A DNA stretch of 64,000 nucleotides, taken from Brachyhypopomus gauderio. Lineage: Eukaryota; Chordata; Actinopteri; Gymnotiformes; Hypopomidae. The position numbers and the translations under genes were made by a program. Below are positions 43,557-54,655 of this stretch, one piece after another. How positions within the stretch are numbered: the stretch's first letter is position 1; every line of letters starts with the position of its first letter. The DNA lies in the NCBI RefSeq assembly GCF_052324685.1, contig NW_027506898.1, forward strand, positions 62,001-126,000, written 5' to 3'. The notes beneath the pieces were generated by a model that was not told the origin of the DNA, did no database searches, and saw only the letters and a list, made by a program, of their open reading frames with translations.

Positions 43557-43889
43557 TTGTAGGCTCAGTGCTCTTGTTGTTCAGATCCTGGACAAAAGCT
43601 CAAGTCCAAACTGAGAGTGCAAAGCTCTACAGACACTGCAATTGATGATTTTTACATTTCTTTACTGTGAACAGCTGCATGGACTTGCATTTTAGCAGTG
43701 GCTCAAAGGTTGAGTAGATTTAATTTGATCGTTGACCGCCAATCAACCAAGAAGAGAAGGAAACTGGAGGTGTCAACTAATGTCTGTGCTTGGTTGATTA
43801 CCGCAGACATCCCTCCTCATACCATTTGTATACTTTCATGGAACAGGCCTACCTCAGCCACACAACTTGCAGAAAGACTCCATCATGGA

Positions 43890-43963
43890 GGCCGGTTAGC
43901 TCAGCTGGTTAGAGAGTGGTGCTAATAATGCCAAGGTCATGGGTTCGATCCCCATACGGGCCA
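43890..43963 (+). tRNA. tRNA-Ile-AAT: tRNA-Ile(AAT), A25/T39 family, unit 58
   Basis: A25/T39 type; flank actccatc with catgga in place of catgta. Confidence 0.88.
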
Positions 43964-44252
43964 TTGATGATAGTCTTTTGGATCAGATATGAGGCGGATT
44001 AGTGTTATTTTGGGTCTCTCAAATGCCAACTTGTATGGTGGAGATCAGAAAGTCTTGTCGGACGGTGAGGACTCTTGACATGTGCAAGCCCTTATTGTTG
44101 AGTACTCATATAGTACGAATCACATGTTTAAGGTGACACATTCTAACAGAGATTTGGCATGTAGTGTGTGAAAAGAATTATGGAAGCGTCAGGGTCAAAA
44201 AACATGCACCAATTTTCTTTTTCACTATCGAGCATGACTGAAATGCCTATAA

Positions 44253-44325
44253 TGGAGAATGTGGGCATCGATCCCACTACCTCTCGCATGCTAAGCGAGC
44301 GCTCTACCACTTGAGCTAATTCCCC
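44253..44325 (-). tRNA. tRNA-Ala-AGC: tRNA-Ala(AGC), unit 58
   Basis: Consensus gene body; 5' flank ttgtagg. Confidence 0.98.
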
Positions 44326-44658
44326 TTGTAGGCTCAGTGCTCTTGTTGTTCAGATCCTGGACAAAAGCTCAAGTCCAAACTGAGAGTGCAAAGCTCTACA
44401 GACACTGCAATTGATGATTTTTACATTTCTTTACTGTGAACAGCTGCATGGACTTGCATTTTAGCAGTGGCTCAAAGGTTGAGTAGATTTAATTTGATCG
44501 TTGACCGCCAATCAACCAAGAAGAGAAGGAAACTGGAGGTGTCAACTAATGTCTGTGCTTGGTCGATTACCGCAGACATCCCTCCTCATACCATTTGTAT
44601 ACTTTCATGGAACAGGCCTACCTCAGCCACACAACTTGCAGAAAGACTCCATCATGTA

Positions 44659-44732
44659 GGCCGGTTAGCTCAGCTGGTTAGAGAGTGGTGCTAATAATGC
44701 CAAGGTCATGGGTTCGATCCCCATACGGGCCA
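44659..44732 (+). tRNA. tRNA-Ile-AAT: tRNA-Ile(AAT), A25/T39 family, unit 59
   Basis: A25/T39 type; 5' flank actccatc. Confidence 0.88.
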
Positions 44733-45021
44733 TTGATGATAGTCTTTTGGATCAGATATGAGGCGGATTAGTGTTATTTTGGGTCTCTCAAATGCCAACT
44801 TGTATGGTGGAGATCAGAAAGTCTTGTCGGACGGTGAGGACTCTTGACATGTGCAAGCCCTTATTGTTGAGTACTCATATAGTACGAATCACATGTTTAA
44901 GGTGACACATTCTAACAGAGATTTGGCATGTAGTGTGTGAAAAGAATTATGGAGGCGTCAGGGTCAAAAAACATGCACCAATTTTCTTTTTCACTATCGA
45001 GCATGACTGAAATGCCTATAA

Positions 45022-45094
45022 TGGAGAATGTGGGCATCGATCTCACTACCTCTCGCATGCTAAGCGAGCGCTCTACCACTTGAGCTAATTCACC
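45022..45094 (-). tRNA. tRNA-Ala-AGC: tRNA-Ala(AGC)-like, T3/A52 family, unit 59
   Basis: G3 to T and G52 to A; counterpart of 31952. 5' flank tacgagg. Confidence 0.85.
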
Positions 45095-45427
45095 TACGAG
45101 GCTCAGTGTTCTTGTTGTTCAGATCCTGGACAAAAGCTCAAGTCCAAACTGAGAGTGCAAAGCTCTACAGACACTGCAATTGATGATTTTTACATTTCTT
45201 TACTGTGAACAGCTGCATGGACTTGCATTTTAGCAGTGGCTCAAAGGTTGAGTAGATTTAATTTGATCGTTGACCGCCAATCAACCAAGAAGAGAAGGAA
45301 ACTGGAGGTGTCAACTAATGTCTGTGCTTGGTCGATTACCGCAGACATCCCTCCTCATACCATTTGTATACTTTCATGGAACAGGCCTACCTCAGCCACA
45401 CAACTTGCAGAAAGCCTCCATCATGTA

Positions 45428-45501
45428 GGCCGGTTAGCTCAGCTGGTTAGAGCGTGGTGCTAATAACGCCAAGGTCATGGGTTCGATCCCCATACGGGCC
45501 A
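45428..45501 (+). tRNA. tRNA-Ile-AAT: tRNA-Ile(AAT), unit 60
   Basis: Consensus gene body; 5' flank cctccatc. Confidence 0.98.
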
Positions 45502-45790
45502 TTGATGATAGTCTTTTGGATCAGATATGAGGCGGATTAGTGTTATTTTGGGTCTCTCAAATGCCAACTTGTATGGTGGAGATCAGAAAGTCTTGTCGGA
45601 CGGTGTGGACTTTTGACATGTGCAAGCCCTTATTGTTGAGTACTCATATAGTACGAATCACATGTTTAAGGTGACACATTCTAACAGAGATTTGGCATGT
45701 AGTGTGTGAAAAGAATTATGGAAGCGTCAGGGTCAAAAAACATGCACCAATTTTCTTTTTCACTATCGAGCATGACTGAAATGCCTATAA

Positions 45791-45863
45791 TGGAGAATGT
45801 GGGCATCGATCCCACTACCTCTCGCATGCTAAGCGAGCGCTCTACCACTTGAGCTAATTCCCC
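45791..45863 (-). tRNA. tRNA-Ala-AGC: tRNA-Ala(AGC), unit 60
   Basis: Consensus gene body; 5' flank ttgtagg. Confidence 0.98.
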
Positions 45864-46196
45864 TTGTAGGCTCAGTGCTCTTGTTGTTCAGATCCTGGAC
45901 AAAAGCTCAAGTCCAAACTGAGAGTGCAAAGCTCTACAGACACTGCAATTGATGATTTTTACATTTCTTTACTGTGAACAGCTGCATGGACTTGCATTTT
46001 AGCAGTGGCTCAAAGGTTGAGTAGATTTAATTTGATCGTTGACCGCCAATCAACCAAGAAGAGAAGGAAACTGGAGGTGTCAACTAATGTCTGTGCTTGG
46101 TCGATTACCGCAGACATCCCTCCTCATACCATTTGTATACTTTCATGGAACAGGCCTACCTCAGCCACACAACTTGCAGAAAGACTCCATCATGTA

Positions 46197-46270
46197 GGCC
46201 GGTTAGCTCAGCTGGTTAGAGAGTGGTGCTAATAATGCCAAGGTCATGGGTTCGATCCCCATACGGGCCA
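46197..46270 (+). tRNA. tRNA-Ile-AAT: tRNA-Ile(AAT), A25/T39 family, unit 61
   Basis: A25/T39 type; counterpart of 33127. 5' flank actccatc. Confidence 0.88.
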
Positions 46271-46559
46271 TTGATGATAGTCTTTTGGATCAGATATGAG
46301 GCGGATTAGTGTTATTTTGGGTCTCTCAAATGCCAACTTGTATGGTGGAGATCAGAAAGTCTTGTCGGACGGTGTGGACTCTTGACATGTGCAAGCCCTT
46401 ATTGTTGAGTACTCATATAGTACGAATCACATGTTTAAGGTGACACATTCTAACAGAGATTTGGCATGTAGTGTGTGAAAAGAATTATGGAAGCGTCAGG
46501 GTCAAAAAACATGCACCAATTTTCTTTTTCACTATCGAGCATGACTGAAATGCCTATAA

Positions 46560-46632
46560 TGGAGAATGTGGGCATCGATCCCACTACCTCTCGCATGCTA
46601 AGCGAGCGCTCTACCACTTGAGCTAATTCCCC
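46560..46632 (-). tRNA. tRNA-Ala-AGC: tRNA-Ala(AGC), unit 61
   Basis: Consensus gene body; 5' flank ttgtagg. Confidence 0.98.
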
Positions 46633-46965
46633 TTGTAGGCTCAGTGCTCTTGTTGTTCAGATCCTGGACAAAAGCTCAAGTCCAAACTGAGAGTGCAAAG
46701 CTCTACAGACACTGCAATTGATGATTTTTACATTTCTTTACTGTGAACAGCTGCATGGACTTGCATTTTAGCAGTGGCTCAAAGGTTGAGTAGATTTAAT
46801 TTGATCGTTGACCGCCAATCAACCAAGAAGAGAAGGAAACTGGAGGTGTCAACTAATGTCTGTGCTTGGTCGATTACCGCAGACATCCCTCCTCATACCA
46901 TTTGTATACTTTCATGGAACAGGCCTACCTCAGCCACACAACTTGCAGAAAGACTCCATCATGTA

Positions 46966-47039
46966 GGCCGGTTAGCTCAGCTGGTTAGAGCGTGGTGCTA
47001 ATAACGCCAAGGTCATGGGTTCGATCCCCATACGGGCCT
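46966..47039 (+). tRNA. tRNA-Ile-AAT: tRNA-Ile(AAT), discriminator T73, unit 62
   Basis: A73 to T; counterpart of 33896. 5' flank actccatc. Confidence 0.9.
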
Positions 47040-47328
47040 TTGATGATAGTCTTTTGGATCAGATATGAGGCGGATTAGTGTTATTTTGGGTCTCTCAAAT
47101 GCCAACTTGTATGGTGGAGATCAGAAAGTCTTGTCGGACGGTGTGGACTTTTGACATGTGCAAGCCCTTATTGTTGAGTACTCATATAGTACGAATCACA
47201 TGTTTAAGGTGACACATTCTAACAGAGATTTGGCATGTAGTGTGTGAAAAGAATTATGGAAGCGTCAGGGTCAAAAAACATGCACCAATTTTCTTTTTCA
47301 CTATCGAGCATGACTGAAATGCCTATAA

Positions 47329-47401
47329 TGGAGAATGTGGGCATCGATCCCACTACCTCTCGCATGCTAAGCGAGCGCTCTACCACTTGAGCTAATTCCC
47401 C
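47329..47401 (-). tRNA. tRNA-Ala-AGC: tRNA-Ala(AGC), unit 62
   Basis: Consensus gene body; 5' flank ttgtagg. Confidence 0.98.
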
Positions 47402-47734
47402 TTGTAGGCTCAGTGCTCTTGTTGTTCAGATCCTGGACAAAAGCTCAAGTCCAAACTGAGAGTGCAAAGCTCTACAGACACTGCAATTGATGATTTTTAC
47501 ATTTCTTTACTGTGAACAGCTGCATGGACTTGCATTTGAGCAGTGGCTCAAAGGTTGAGTAGATTTAATTTGATCGTTGACCGCCAATCAACCAAGAAGA
47601 GAAGGAAACTGGAGGTGTCAACTAATGTCTGTGCTTGGTCGATTACCGCAGACATCCCTCCTCATACCATTTGTATACTTTCATGGAACAGGCCTACCTC
47701 AGCCACACAACTTGCAGAAAGCCTCCATCATGTA

Positions 47735-47808
47735 GGCCGGTTAGCTCAGCTGGTTAGAGAGTGGTGCTAATAATGCCAAGGTCATGGGTTCGATCCCCAT
47801 ACGGGCCA
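47735..47808 (+). tRNA. tRNA-Ile-AAT: tRNA-Ile(AAT), A25/T39 family, unit 63
   Basis: A25/T39 type with the cctccatc flank; counterpart of 34665. Confidence 0.88.
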
Positions 47809-48097
47809 TTGATGATAGTCTTTTGGATCAGATATGAGGCGGATTAGTGTTATTTTGGGTCTCTCAAATGCCAACTTGTATGGTGGAGATCAGAAAGTCT
47901 TGTCGGACGGTGTGGACTCTTGACATGTGCAAGCCCTTATTGTTGAGTACTCATATAGTACGAATCACATGTTTAAGGTGACACATTCTAACAGAGATTT
48001 GGCATGTAGTGTGTGAAAAGAATTATGGAAGCGTCAGGGTCAAAAAACATGCACCAATTTTCTTTTTCACTATCGAGCATGACTGAAATGCCTATAA

Positions 48098-48170
48098 TGG
48101 AGAATGTGGGCATCGATCCCACTACCTCTCGCATGCTAAGCGAGCGCTCTACCACTTGAGCTAATTCCCC
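48098..48170 (-). tRNA. tRNA-Ala-AGC: tRNA-Ala(AGC), unit 63
   Basis: Consensus gene body; 5' flank ttgtagg. Confidence 0.98.
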
Positions 48171-48503
48171 TTGTAGGCTCAGTGCTCTTGTTGTTCAGAT
48201 CCTGGACAAAAGCTCAAGTCCAAACTGAGAGTGCAAAGCTCTACAGACACTGCAATTGATGATTTTTACATTTCTTTACTGTGAACAGCTGCATGGACTT
48301 GCATTTTAGCAGTGGCTCAAAGGTTGAGTAGATTTAATTTGATCGTTGACCGCCAATCAACCAAGAAGAGAAGGAAACTGGAGGTGTCAACTAATGTCTG
48401 TGCTTGGTCGATTACCGCAGACATCCCTCCTCATACCATTTGTATACTTTCATGGAACAGGCCTACCTCAGCCACACAACTTGCAGAAAGCCTCCATCAT
48501 GTA

Positions 48504-48577
48504 GGCCGGTTAGCTCAGCTGGTTAGAGCGTGGTGCTAATAACGCCAAGGTCATGGGTTCGATCCCCATACGGGCCA
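48504..48577 (+). tRNA. tRNA-Ile-AAT: tRNA-Ile(AAT), unit 64
   Basis: Consensus gene body; 5' flank cctccatc. Confidence 0.98.
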
Positions 48578-48866
48578 TTGATGATAGTCTTTTGGATCAG
48601 ATATGAGGCGGATTAGTGTTATTTTGGGTCTCTCAAATTCCAACTTGTATGGTGGAGATCAGAAAGTCTTGTCGGACGGTGTGGACTCTTGACATGTGCG
48701 AGCCCTTATTGTTGAGTACTCATATAGTACGAATCACATGTTTAAGGTGACACATTCTAACAGAGATTTGGCATGTAGTGTGTGAAAAGAATTATGGAAG
48801 CGTCAGGGTCAAAAAACATGCACCAATTTTCTTTTTCACTATCGAGCATGACTGAAATGCCTATAA

Positions 48867-48939
48867 TGGAGAATGTGGGCATCGATCCCACTACCTCTCG
48901 CATGCTAAGCGAGCGCTCTACCACTTGAGCTAATTCCCC
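48867..48939 (-). tRNA. tRNA-Ala-AGC: tRNA-Ala(AGC), unit 64
   Basis: Consensus gene body; 5' flank tactagg. Confidence 0.98.
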
Positions 48940-49272
48940 TACTAGGCTCAGTGCTCTTGTTGTTCAGATCCTGGACAAAAGCTCAAGTCCAAACTGAGAG
49001 TGCAAAGCTCTACAGACACTGCAATTGATGATTTTTACATTTCTTTACTGTGAACAGCTGCATGGACTTGCATTTTAGCAGTGGCTCAAAGGTTGAGTAG
49101 ATTTAATTTGATCGTTGACCGCCAATCAACCAAGAAGAGAAGGAAACTGGAGGTGTCAACTAATGTCTGTGCTTGGTCGATTACCGCAGACATCCCTCCT
49201 CATACCATTTGTATACTTTCATGGAACAGGCCTACCTCAGCCACACAACTTGCAGAAAGACTCCATCAAGTA

Positions 49273-49346
49273 GGCCGGTTAGCTCAGCTGGTTAGAGCGT
49301 GGTGCTAATAACGCCAAGGTCATGGGTTCGATCCCCATACGGGCCA
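49273..49346 (+). tRNA. tRNA-Ile-AAT: tRNA-Ile(AAT), unit 65
   Basis: Consensus gene body; flank actccatc with caagta in place of catgta. Confidence 0.98.
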
Positions 49347-49635
49347 TTGATGATAGTCTTTTGGATCAGATATGAGGCGGATTAGTGTTATTTTGGGTCT
49401 CTCAAATGCCAACTTGTATGGTGGAGATCAGAAAGTCTTGTCGGACGGTGTGGACTCTTGACATGTGCAAGCCCTTATTGTTGAGTACTCATATAGTACG
49501 AATCACATGTTTAAGGTGACACATTCTAACAGAGATTTGGCATGTAGTGTGTGAAAAGAATTATGGAAGTGTCAGGGTCAAAAAACATGCACCAATTTTC
49601 TTTTTCACTATCGAGCATGACTGAAATGCCTATAA

Positions 49636-49708
49636 TGGAGAATGTGGGCATCGATCCCACTACCTCTCGCATGCTAAGCGAGCGCTCTACCACTTGAGCT
49701 AATTCCCC
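49636..49708 (-). tRNA. tRNA-Ala-AGC: tRNA-Ala(AGC), unit 65
   Basis: Consensus gene body; 5' flank ttgtagg. Confidence 0.98.
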
Positions 49709-50041
49709 TTGTAGGCTCAGTGCTCTTGTTGTTCAGATCCTGGACAAAAGCTCAAGTCCAAACTGAGAGTGCAAAGCTCTACAGACACTGCAATTGATGA
49801 TTTTTACATTTCTTTACTGTGAACAGCTGCATGGACTTGCATTTTAGCAGTGGCTCAAAGGTTGAGTAGATTTAATTTGATCGTTGACCGCCAATCAACC
49901 AAGAAGAGAAGGAAACTGGAGGTGTCAACTAATGTCTGTGCTTGGTCGATTACCGCAGACATCCCTCCTCATACCATTTGTATACTTTCATGGAACAGGC
50001 CTACCTCAGCCACACAACTTGCAGAAAGACTCCATCATGTA

Positions 50042-50115
50042 GGCCGGTTAGCTCAGCTGGTTAGAGCGTGGTACTAATAACGCCAAGGTCATAGGTTCGA
50101 TCCCCATACGGGCCA
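50042..50115 (+). tRNA. tRNA-Ile-AAT: tRNA-Ile(AAT), A31/A51 variant, unit 66
   Basis: G31 to A and G51 to A give mismatches in the anticodon and T stems. A51 is shared with 36970; A31 is private, so it arose after the block duplication. 5' flank actccatc. Confidence 0.87.
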
Positions 50116-50404
50116 TTGATGATAGTCTTTTGGATCAGATATGAGGCGGATTAGTGTTATTTTGGGTCTCTCAAATGCCAACTTGTATGGTGGAGATCAG
50201 AAAGTCTTGTCGGACGGTGTGGACTCTTGACATGTGCGAGCCCTTATTGTTGAGTACTCATATAGTACGAATCACATGTTTAAGGTGACACATTCTAACA
50301 GAGATTTGGCATGTAGTGTGTGAAAAGAATTATGGAAGCGTCAGGGTCAAAAAACATGCACCAATTTTCTTTTTCACTATCGAGCATGACTGAAATGCCT
50401 ATAA

Positions 50405-50477
50405 TGGAGAATGTGGGCATCGATCCCACTACCTCTCGCATGCTAAGCGAGCGCTCTACCACTTGAGCTAATTCCCC
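50405..50477 (-). tRNA. tRNA-Ala-AGC: tRNA-Ala(AGC), unit 66
   Basis: Consensus gene body; 5' flank taggaag, counterpart of 37333. Confidence 0.98.
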
Positions 50478-50810
50478 TAGGAAGCTCAGTGCTCTTGTTG
50501 TTCAGATCCTGGACAAAAGCTCAAGTCCAAACTGAGAGTGCAAAGCTCTACAGACACTGCAATTGATGATTTTTACATTTCTTTACTGTGAACAGCTGCA
50601 TGGACTTGCATTTTAGCAGTGGCTCAAAGGTTGAGTAGATTTAATTTGATCGTTGACCGCCAATCAACCAAGAAGAGAAGGAAACTGGAGGTGTCAACTA
50701 ATGTCTGTGCTTGGTCGATTACCGCAGACATCCCTCCTCATACCATTTGTATACTTTCATGGAACAGGCCTACCTCAGCCACACAACTTGCAGAAAGCCT
50801 CCATCATGTA

Positions 50811-50884
50811 GGCCGGTTAGCTCAGCTGGTTAGAGCGTGGTGCTAATAACGCCAAGGTCATGGGTTCGATCCCCATACGGGCCA
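50811..50884 (+). tRNA. tRNA-Ile-AAT: tRNA-Ile(AAT), unit 67
   Basis: Consensus gene body; 5' flank cctccatc. Confidence 0.98.
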
Positions 50885-51173
50885 TTGATGATAGTCTTTT
50901 GGATCAGATATGAGGCGGATTAGTGTTATTTTGGGTCTCTCAAATTCCAACTTGTATGGTGGAGATCAGAAAGTCTTGTCGGACGGTGTGGACTCTTGAC
51001 ATGTGCGAGCCCTTATTGTTGAGTACTCATATAGTACGAATCACATGTTTAAGGTGACACATTCTAACAGAGATTTGGCATGTAGTGTGTGAAAAGAATT
51101 ATGGAAGCGTCAGGGTCAAAAAACATGCACCAATTTTCTTTTTCACTATCGAGCATGACTGAAATGCCTATAA

Positions 51174-51246
51174 TGGAGAATGTGGGCATCGATCCCACTA
51201 CCTCTCGCATGCTAAGCGAGCGCTCTACCACTTGAGCTAATTCCCC
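51174..51246 (-). tRNA. tRNA-Ala-AGC: tRNA-Ala(AGC), unit 67
   Basis: Consensus gene body; 5' flank tactagg. Confidence 0.98.
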
Positions 51247-51579
51247 TACTAGGCTCAGTGCTCTTGTTGTTCAGATCCTGGACAAAAGCTCAAGTCCAAA
51301 CTGAGAGTGCAAAGCTCTACAGACACTGCAATTGATGATTTTTACATTTCTTTACTGTGAACAGCTGCATGGACTTGCATTTTAGCAGTGGCTCAAAGGT
51401 TGAGTAGATTTAATTTGATCGTTGACCGCCAATCAACCAAGAAGAGAAGGAAACTGGAGGTGTCAACTAATGTCTGTGCTTGGTCGATTACCGCAGACAT
51501 CCCTCCTCATACCATTTGTATACTTTCATGGAACAGGCCTACCTCAGCCACACAACTTGCAGAAAGCCTCCATCATGTA

Positions 51580-51653
51580 GGCCGGTTAGCTCAGCTGGTT
51601 AGAGCGTGGTGCTAATAATGCCAAGGTCATGGGTTCGATCCCCATACGGGCCA
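51580..51653 (+). tRNA. tRNA-Ile-AAT: tRNA-Ile(AAT), T39 variant, unit 68
   Basis: C39 to T gives a G31-T39 wobble without the A25 change. 5' flank cctccatc. Confidence 0.95.
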
Positions 51654-51942
51654 TTGATGATAGTCTTTTGGATCAGATATGAGGCGGATTAGTGTTATTT
51701 TGGGTCTTTCAAATTCCAACTTGTATGGTGGAGATCAGAAAGTCTTGTCGGACGGTGTGGACTCTTGACATGTGCGAGCCCTTATTGTTGAGTACTCATA
51801 TAGTACGAATCACATGTTTAAGGTGACACATTCTAACAGAGATTTGGCATGTAGTGTGTGAAAAGAATTATGGAAGCGTCAGGGTCAAAAAACATGCACC
51901 AATTTTCTTTTTCACTATCGAGCATGACTGAAATGCCTATAA

Positions 51943-52015
51943 TGGAGAATGTGGGCATCGATCCCACTACCTCTCGCATGCTAAGCGAGCGCTCTACCAC
52001 TTGAGCTAATTCCCC
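51943..52015 (-). tRNA. tRNA-Ala-AGC: tRNA-Ala(AGC), unit 68
   Basis: Consensus gene body; 5' flank tactagg. Confidence 0.98.
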
Positions 52016-52348
52016 TACTAGGCTCAGTGCTCTTGTTGTTCAGATCCTGGACAAAAGCTCAAGTCCAAACTGAGAGTGCAAAGCTCTACAGACACTGCAA
52101 TTGATGATTTTTACATTTCTTTACTGTGAACAGCTGCATGGACTTGCATTTTAGCAGTGGCTCAAAGGTTGAGTAGATTTAATTTGATCGTTGACCGCCA
52201 ATCAACCAAGAAGAGAAGGAAACTGGAGGTGTCAACTAATGTCTGTGCTTGGTCGATTACCGCAGACATCCCTCCTCATACCATTTGTATACTTTCATGG
52301 AACAGGCCTACCTCAGCCACACAACTTGCAGAAAGCTTCCATCATGTA

Positions 52349-52422
52349 GGCCGGTTAGCTCAGCTGGTTAGAGCGTGGTGCTAATAACGCCAAGGTCATG
52401 GGTTCGATCCCCATACGGGCCA
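52349..52422 (+). tRNA. tRNA-Ile-AAT: tRNA-Ile(AAT), unit 69
   Basis: Consensus gene body with a flank seen only here, cttccatc. Confidence 0.98.
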
Positions 52423-52711
52423 TTGATGATAGTCTTTTGGATCAGATATGAGGCGGATTAGTGTTATTTTGGGTCTCTCAAATGCCAACTTGTATGGTGG
52501 AGATCAGAAAGTCTTGTCGGACGGTGTGGACTCTTGACATGTGCAAGCCCTTATTGTTGAGTACTCATATAGTACGAATCACATGTTTAAGGTGACACAT
52601 TCTAACAGAGATTTGGCAAGTAGTGTGTGAAAAGAATTATGGCAGCGTCAGGGTCAAAAAACATGCACCAATTTTCTTTTTCACTATCGAGCATGACTGA
52701 AATGCCTATAA

Positions 52712-52784
52712 TGGAGAATGTGGGCATCGATCCCACTACCTCTCACATGCTAAGCGAGCGCTCTACCACTTGAGCTAATTCCCC
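52712..52784 (-). tRNA. tRNA-Ala-AGC: tRNA-Ala(AGC), T40 variant, unit 69
   Basis: C40 to T wobble, far from the 17-20 kb family with the same change. 5' flank tagtagg. Confidence 0.95.
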
Positions 52785-53117
52785 TAGTAGGGTCAGTGCT
52801 CTTGTTGTTCAGATCCTGGACAAAAGCTCAAGTCCAAACTGAGAGTGCAAAGCTCTACAGACACTGCAATTGATGATTTTTACATTTCTTTACTGTGAAC
52901 AGCTGCATGGACTTGCATTTTAGCAGTGGCTCAAAGGTTGAGTAGATTTAATTTGATCGTTGACCGCCAATCAACCAAGAAGAGAAGGAAACTGAAGGTG
53001 TCAACTAATGTCTGTGCTTGGTCGATTACCGCAGACATCCCTCCTCATACCATTTGTATACTTTCATGGAACAGGCCTACCTCAGCCACACAACTTGCAG
53101 AAAGCCTCCATCATGTA

Positions 53118-53191
53118 GGCCGGTTAGCTCAGCTGGTTAGAGCGTGGTGCTAATAACGCCAAGGTCATGGGTTCGATCCCCATACGGGCCA
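53118..53191 (+). tRNA. tRNA-Ile-AAT: tRNA-Ile(AAT), unit 70
   Basis: Consensus gene body; 5' flank cctccatc. Confidence 0.98.
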
Positions 53192-53480
53192 TTGATGATA
53201 GTCTTTTGGATCAGATATGAGGCGGATTAGTGTTATTTTGGGTCTCTCAAATGCCAACTTGTATGGTGGAGATCAGAAAGTCTTGTCGGACGGTGTGGAC
53301 TCTTGACATGTGCAAGCCCTTATTGTTGAGTACTCATATAGTACGAATCACATGTTTAAGGTGACACATTCTAACAGAGATTTGGCAAGTAGTGTGTGAA
53401 AAGAATTATGGCAGCGTCAGGGTCAAAAAACATGCACCAATTTTCTTTTTCACTATCGAGCATGACTGAAATGCCTATAA

Positions 53481-53553
53481 TGGAGAATGTGGACATCGAT
53501 CCCACTACCTCTCGCATGCTAAGCGAGCGCTCTACCACTTGAGCTAATTCCCC
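53481..53553 (-). tRNA. tRNA-Ala-AGC: tRNA-Ala(AGC), T61 variant, unit 70
   Basis: C61 to T turns the invariant G53-C61 pair into a wobble. 5' flank tacgggg, seen only here. Confidence 0.92.
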
Positions 53554-53886
53554 TACGGGGCTCAGTGTTCTTGTTGTTCAGATCCTCGACAAAAGCTCAA
53601 GTCCAAACTGAGAGTGCAAAGCTCTACAGACACTGCAATTGATGATTTTTACATTTCTTTACTGTGAACAGCTGCATGGACTTGCATTTTAGCAGTGGCT
53701 CAAAGGTTGAGTAGATTTAATTTGATCGTTGACCGCCAATCAACCAAGAAGAGAAGGAAACTGGAGGTGTCAACTAATGTCTGTGCTTGGTCGATTACCG
53801 CAAACATCCCTCCTCATACCATTTGTATACTTTCATGGAACAGGCCTACCTCAGCCACACAACTTGCAGAAAGCCTCCATCATGTA

Positions 53887-53960
53887 GGCCGGTTAGCTCA
53901 GCTGGTTAGAGCGTGGTGCTAATAACGCCAAGGTCATGGGTTCGATCCCCATACGGGCCA
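53887..53960 (+). tRNA. tRNA-Ile-AAT: tRNA-Ile(AAT), unit 71
   Basis: Consensus gene body; 5' flank cctccatc. Confidence 0.98.
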
Positions 53961-54249
53961 TTGATGATAGTCTTTTGGATCAGATATGAGGCGGATTAGT
54001 GTTATTTTGGGTCTCTCAAATGCCAACTTGTATGGTGGAGATCAGAAAGTCTTGTCGGACGGTGTGGACTCTTGACATGTGCGAGCCCTTATTGTTGAGT
54101 ACTCATATAGTACGAATCACATGTTTAAGGTGACACATTCTAACAGAGATTTGGCATGTAGTGTGTGAAAAGAATTATGGAAGCGTCAGGGTCAAAAAAC
54201 ATGCACCAATTTTCTTTTTCACTATCGAGCATGACTGAAATGCCTATAA

Positions 54250-54322
54250 TGGAGAATGTGGGCATCGATCCCACTACCTCTTACATGCTAAGCGAGCGCT
54301 CTACCACTTGAGCTAATTCCCC
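54250..54322 (-). tRNA. tRNA-Ala-AGC: tRNA-Ala(AGC), T40/A41 family, unit 71
   Basis: C40 to T and G41 to A give a wobble and a C29-A41 mismatch in the anticodon stem. Repeated at 55788. 5' flank tagtagg. Confidence 0.9.
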
Positions 54323-54655
54323 TAGTAGGCTCAGTGCTCTTGTTGTTCAGATCCTGGACAAAAGCTCAAGTCCAAACTGAGAGTGCAAAGCTCTACAGAC
54401 ACTGCAATTGATGATTTTTACATTTCTTTACTGTGAACAGCTGCATGGACTTGCATTTTAGCAGTGGCTCAAAGGTTGAGTAGATTTAATTTGATCGTTG
54501 ACCGCCAATCAACCAAGAAGAGAAGGGAACTGGAGGTGTCAACTAATGTCTGTGCTTGGTCGATTACCGCAGACATCCCTCCTCATACCATTTGTATACT
54601 TTCATGGAAAAGGCCTACCTCAGCCACACAACTTGCAGAAAGCATCCATCATGTA

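Larger units (their letters stand above)
41392..52384. repeat. Right copy of an internal segmental duplication
   Basis: Matches the 27.5-39.3 kb block. The offset is 13,839 bp for the first part (28107 to 41946), then 13,070 bp (33896 to 46966), then 13,072 bp (36970 to 50042). The 769-bp step means one unit was lost here or gained on the left; the 2-bp step is the small deletion near 34854. Ends are approximate. Confidence 0.85.
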
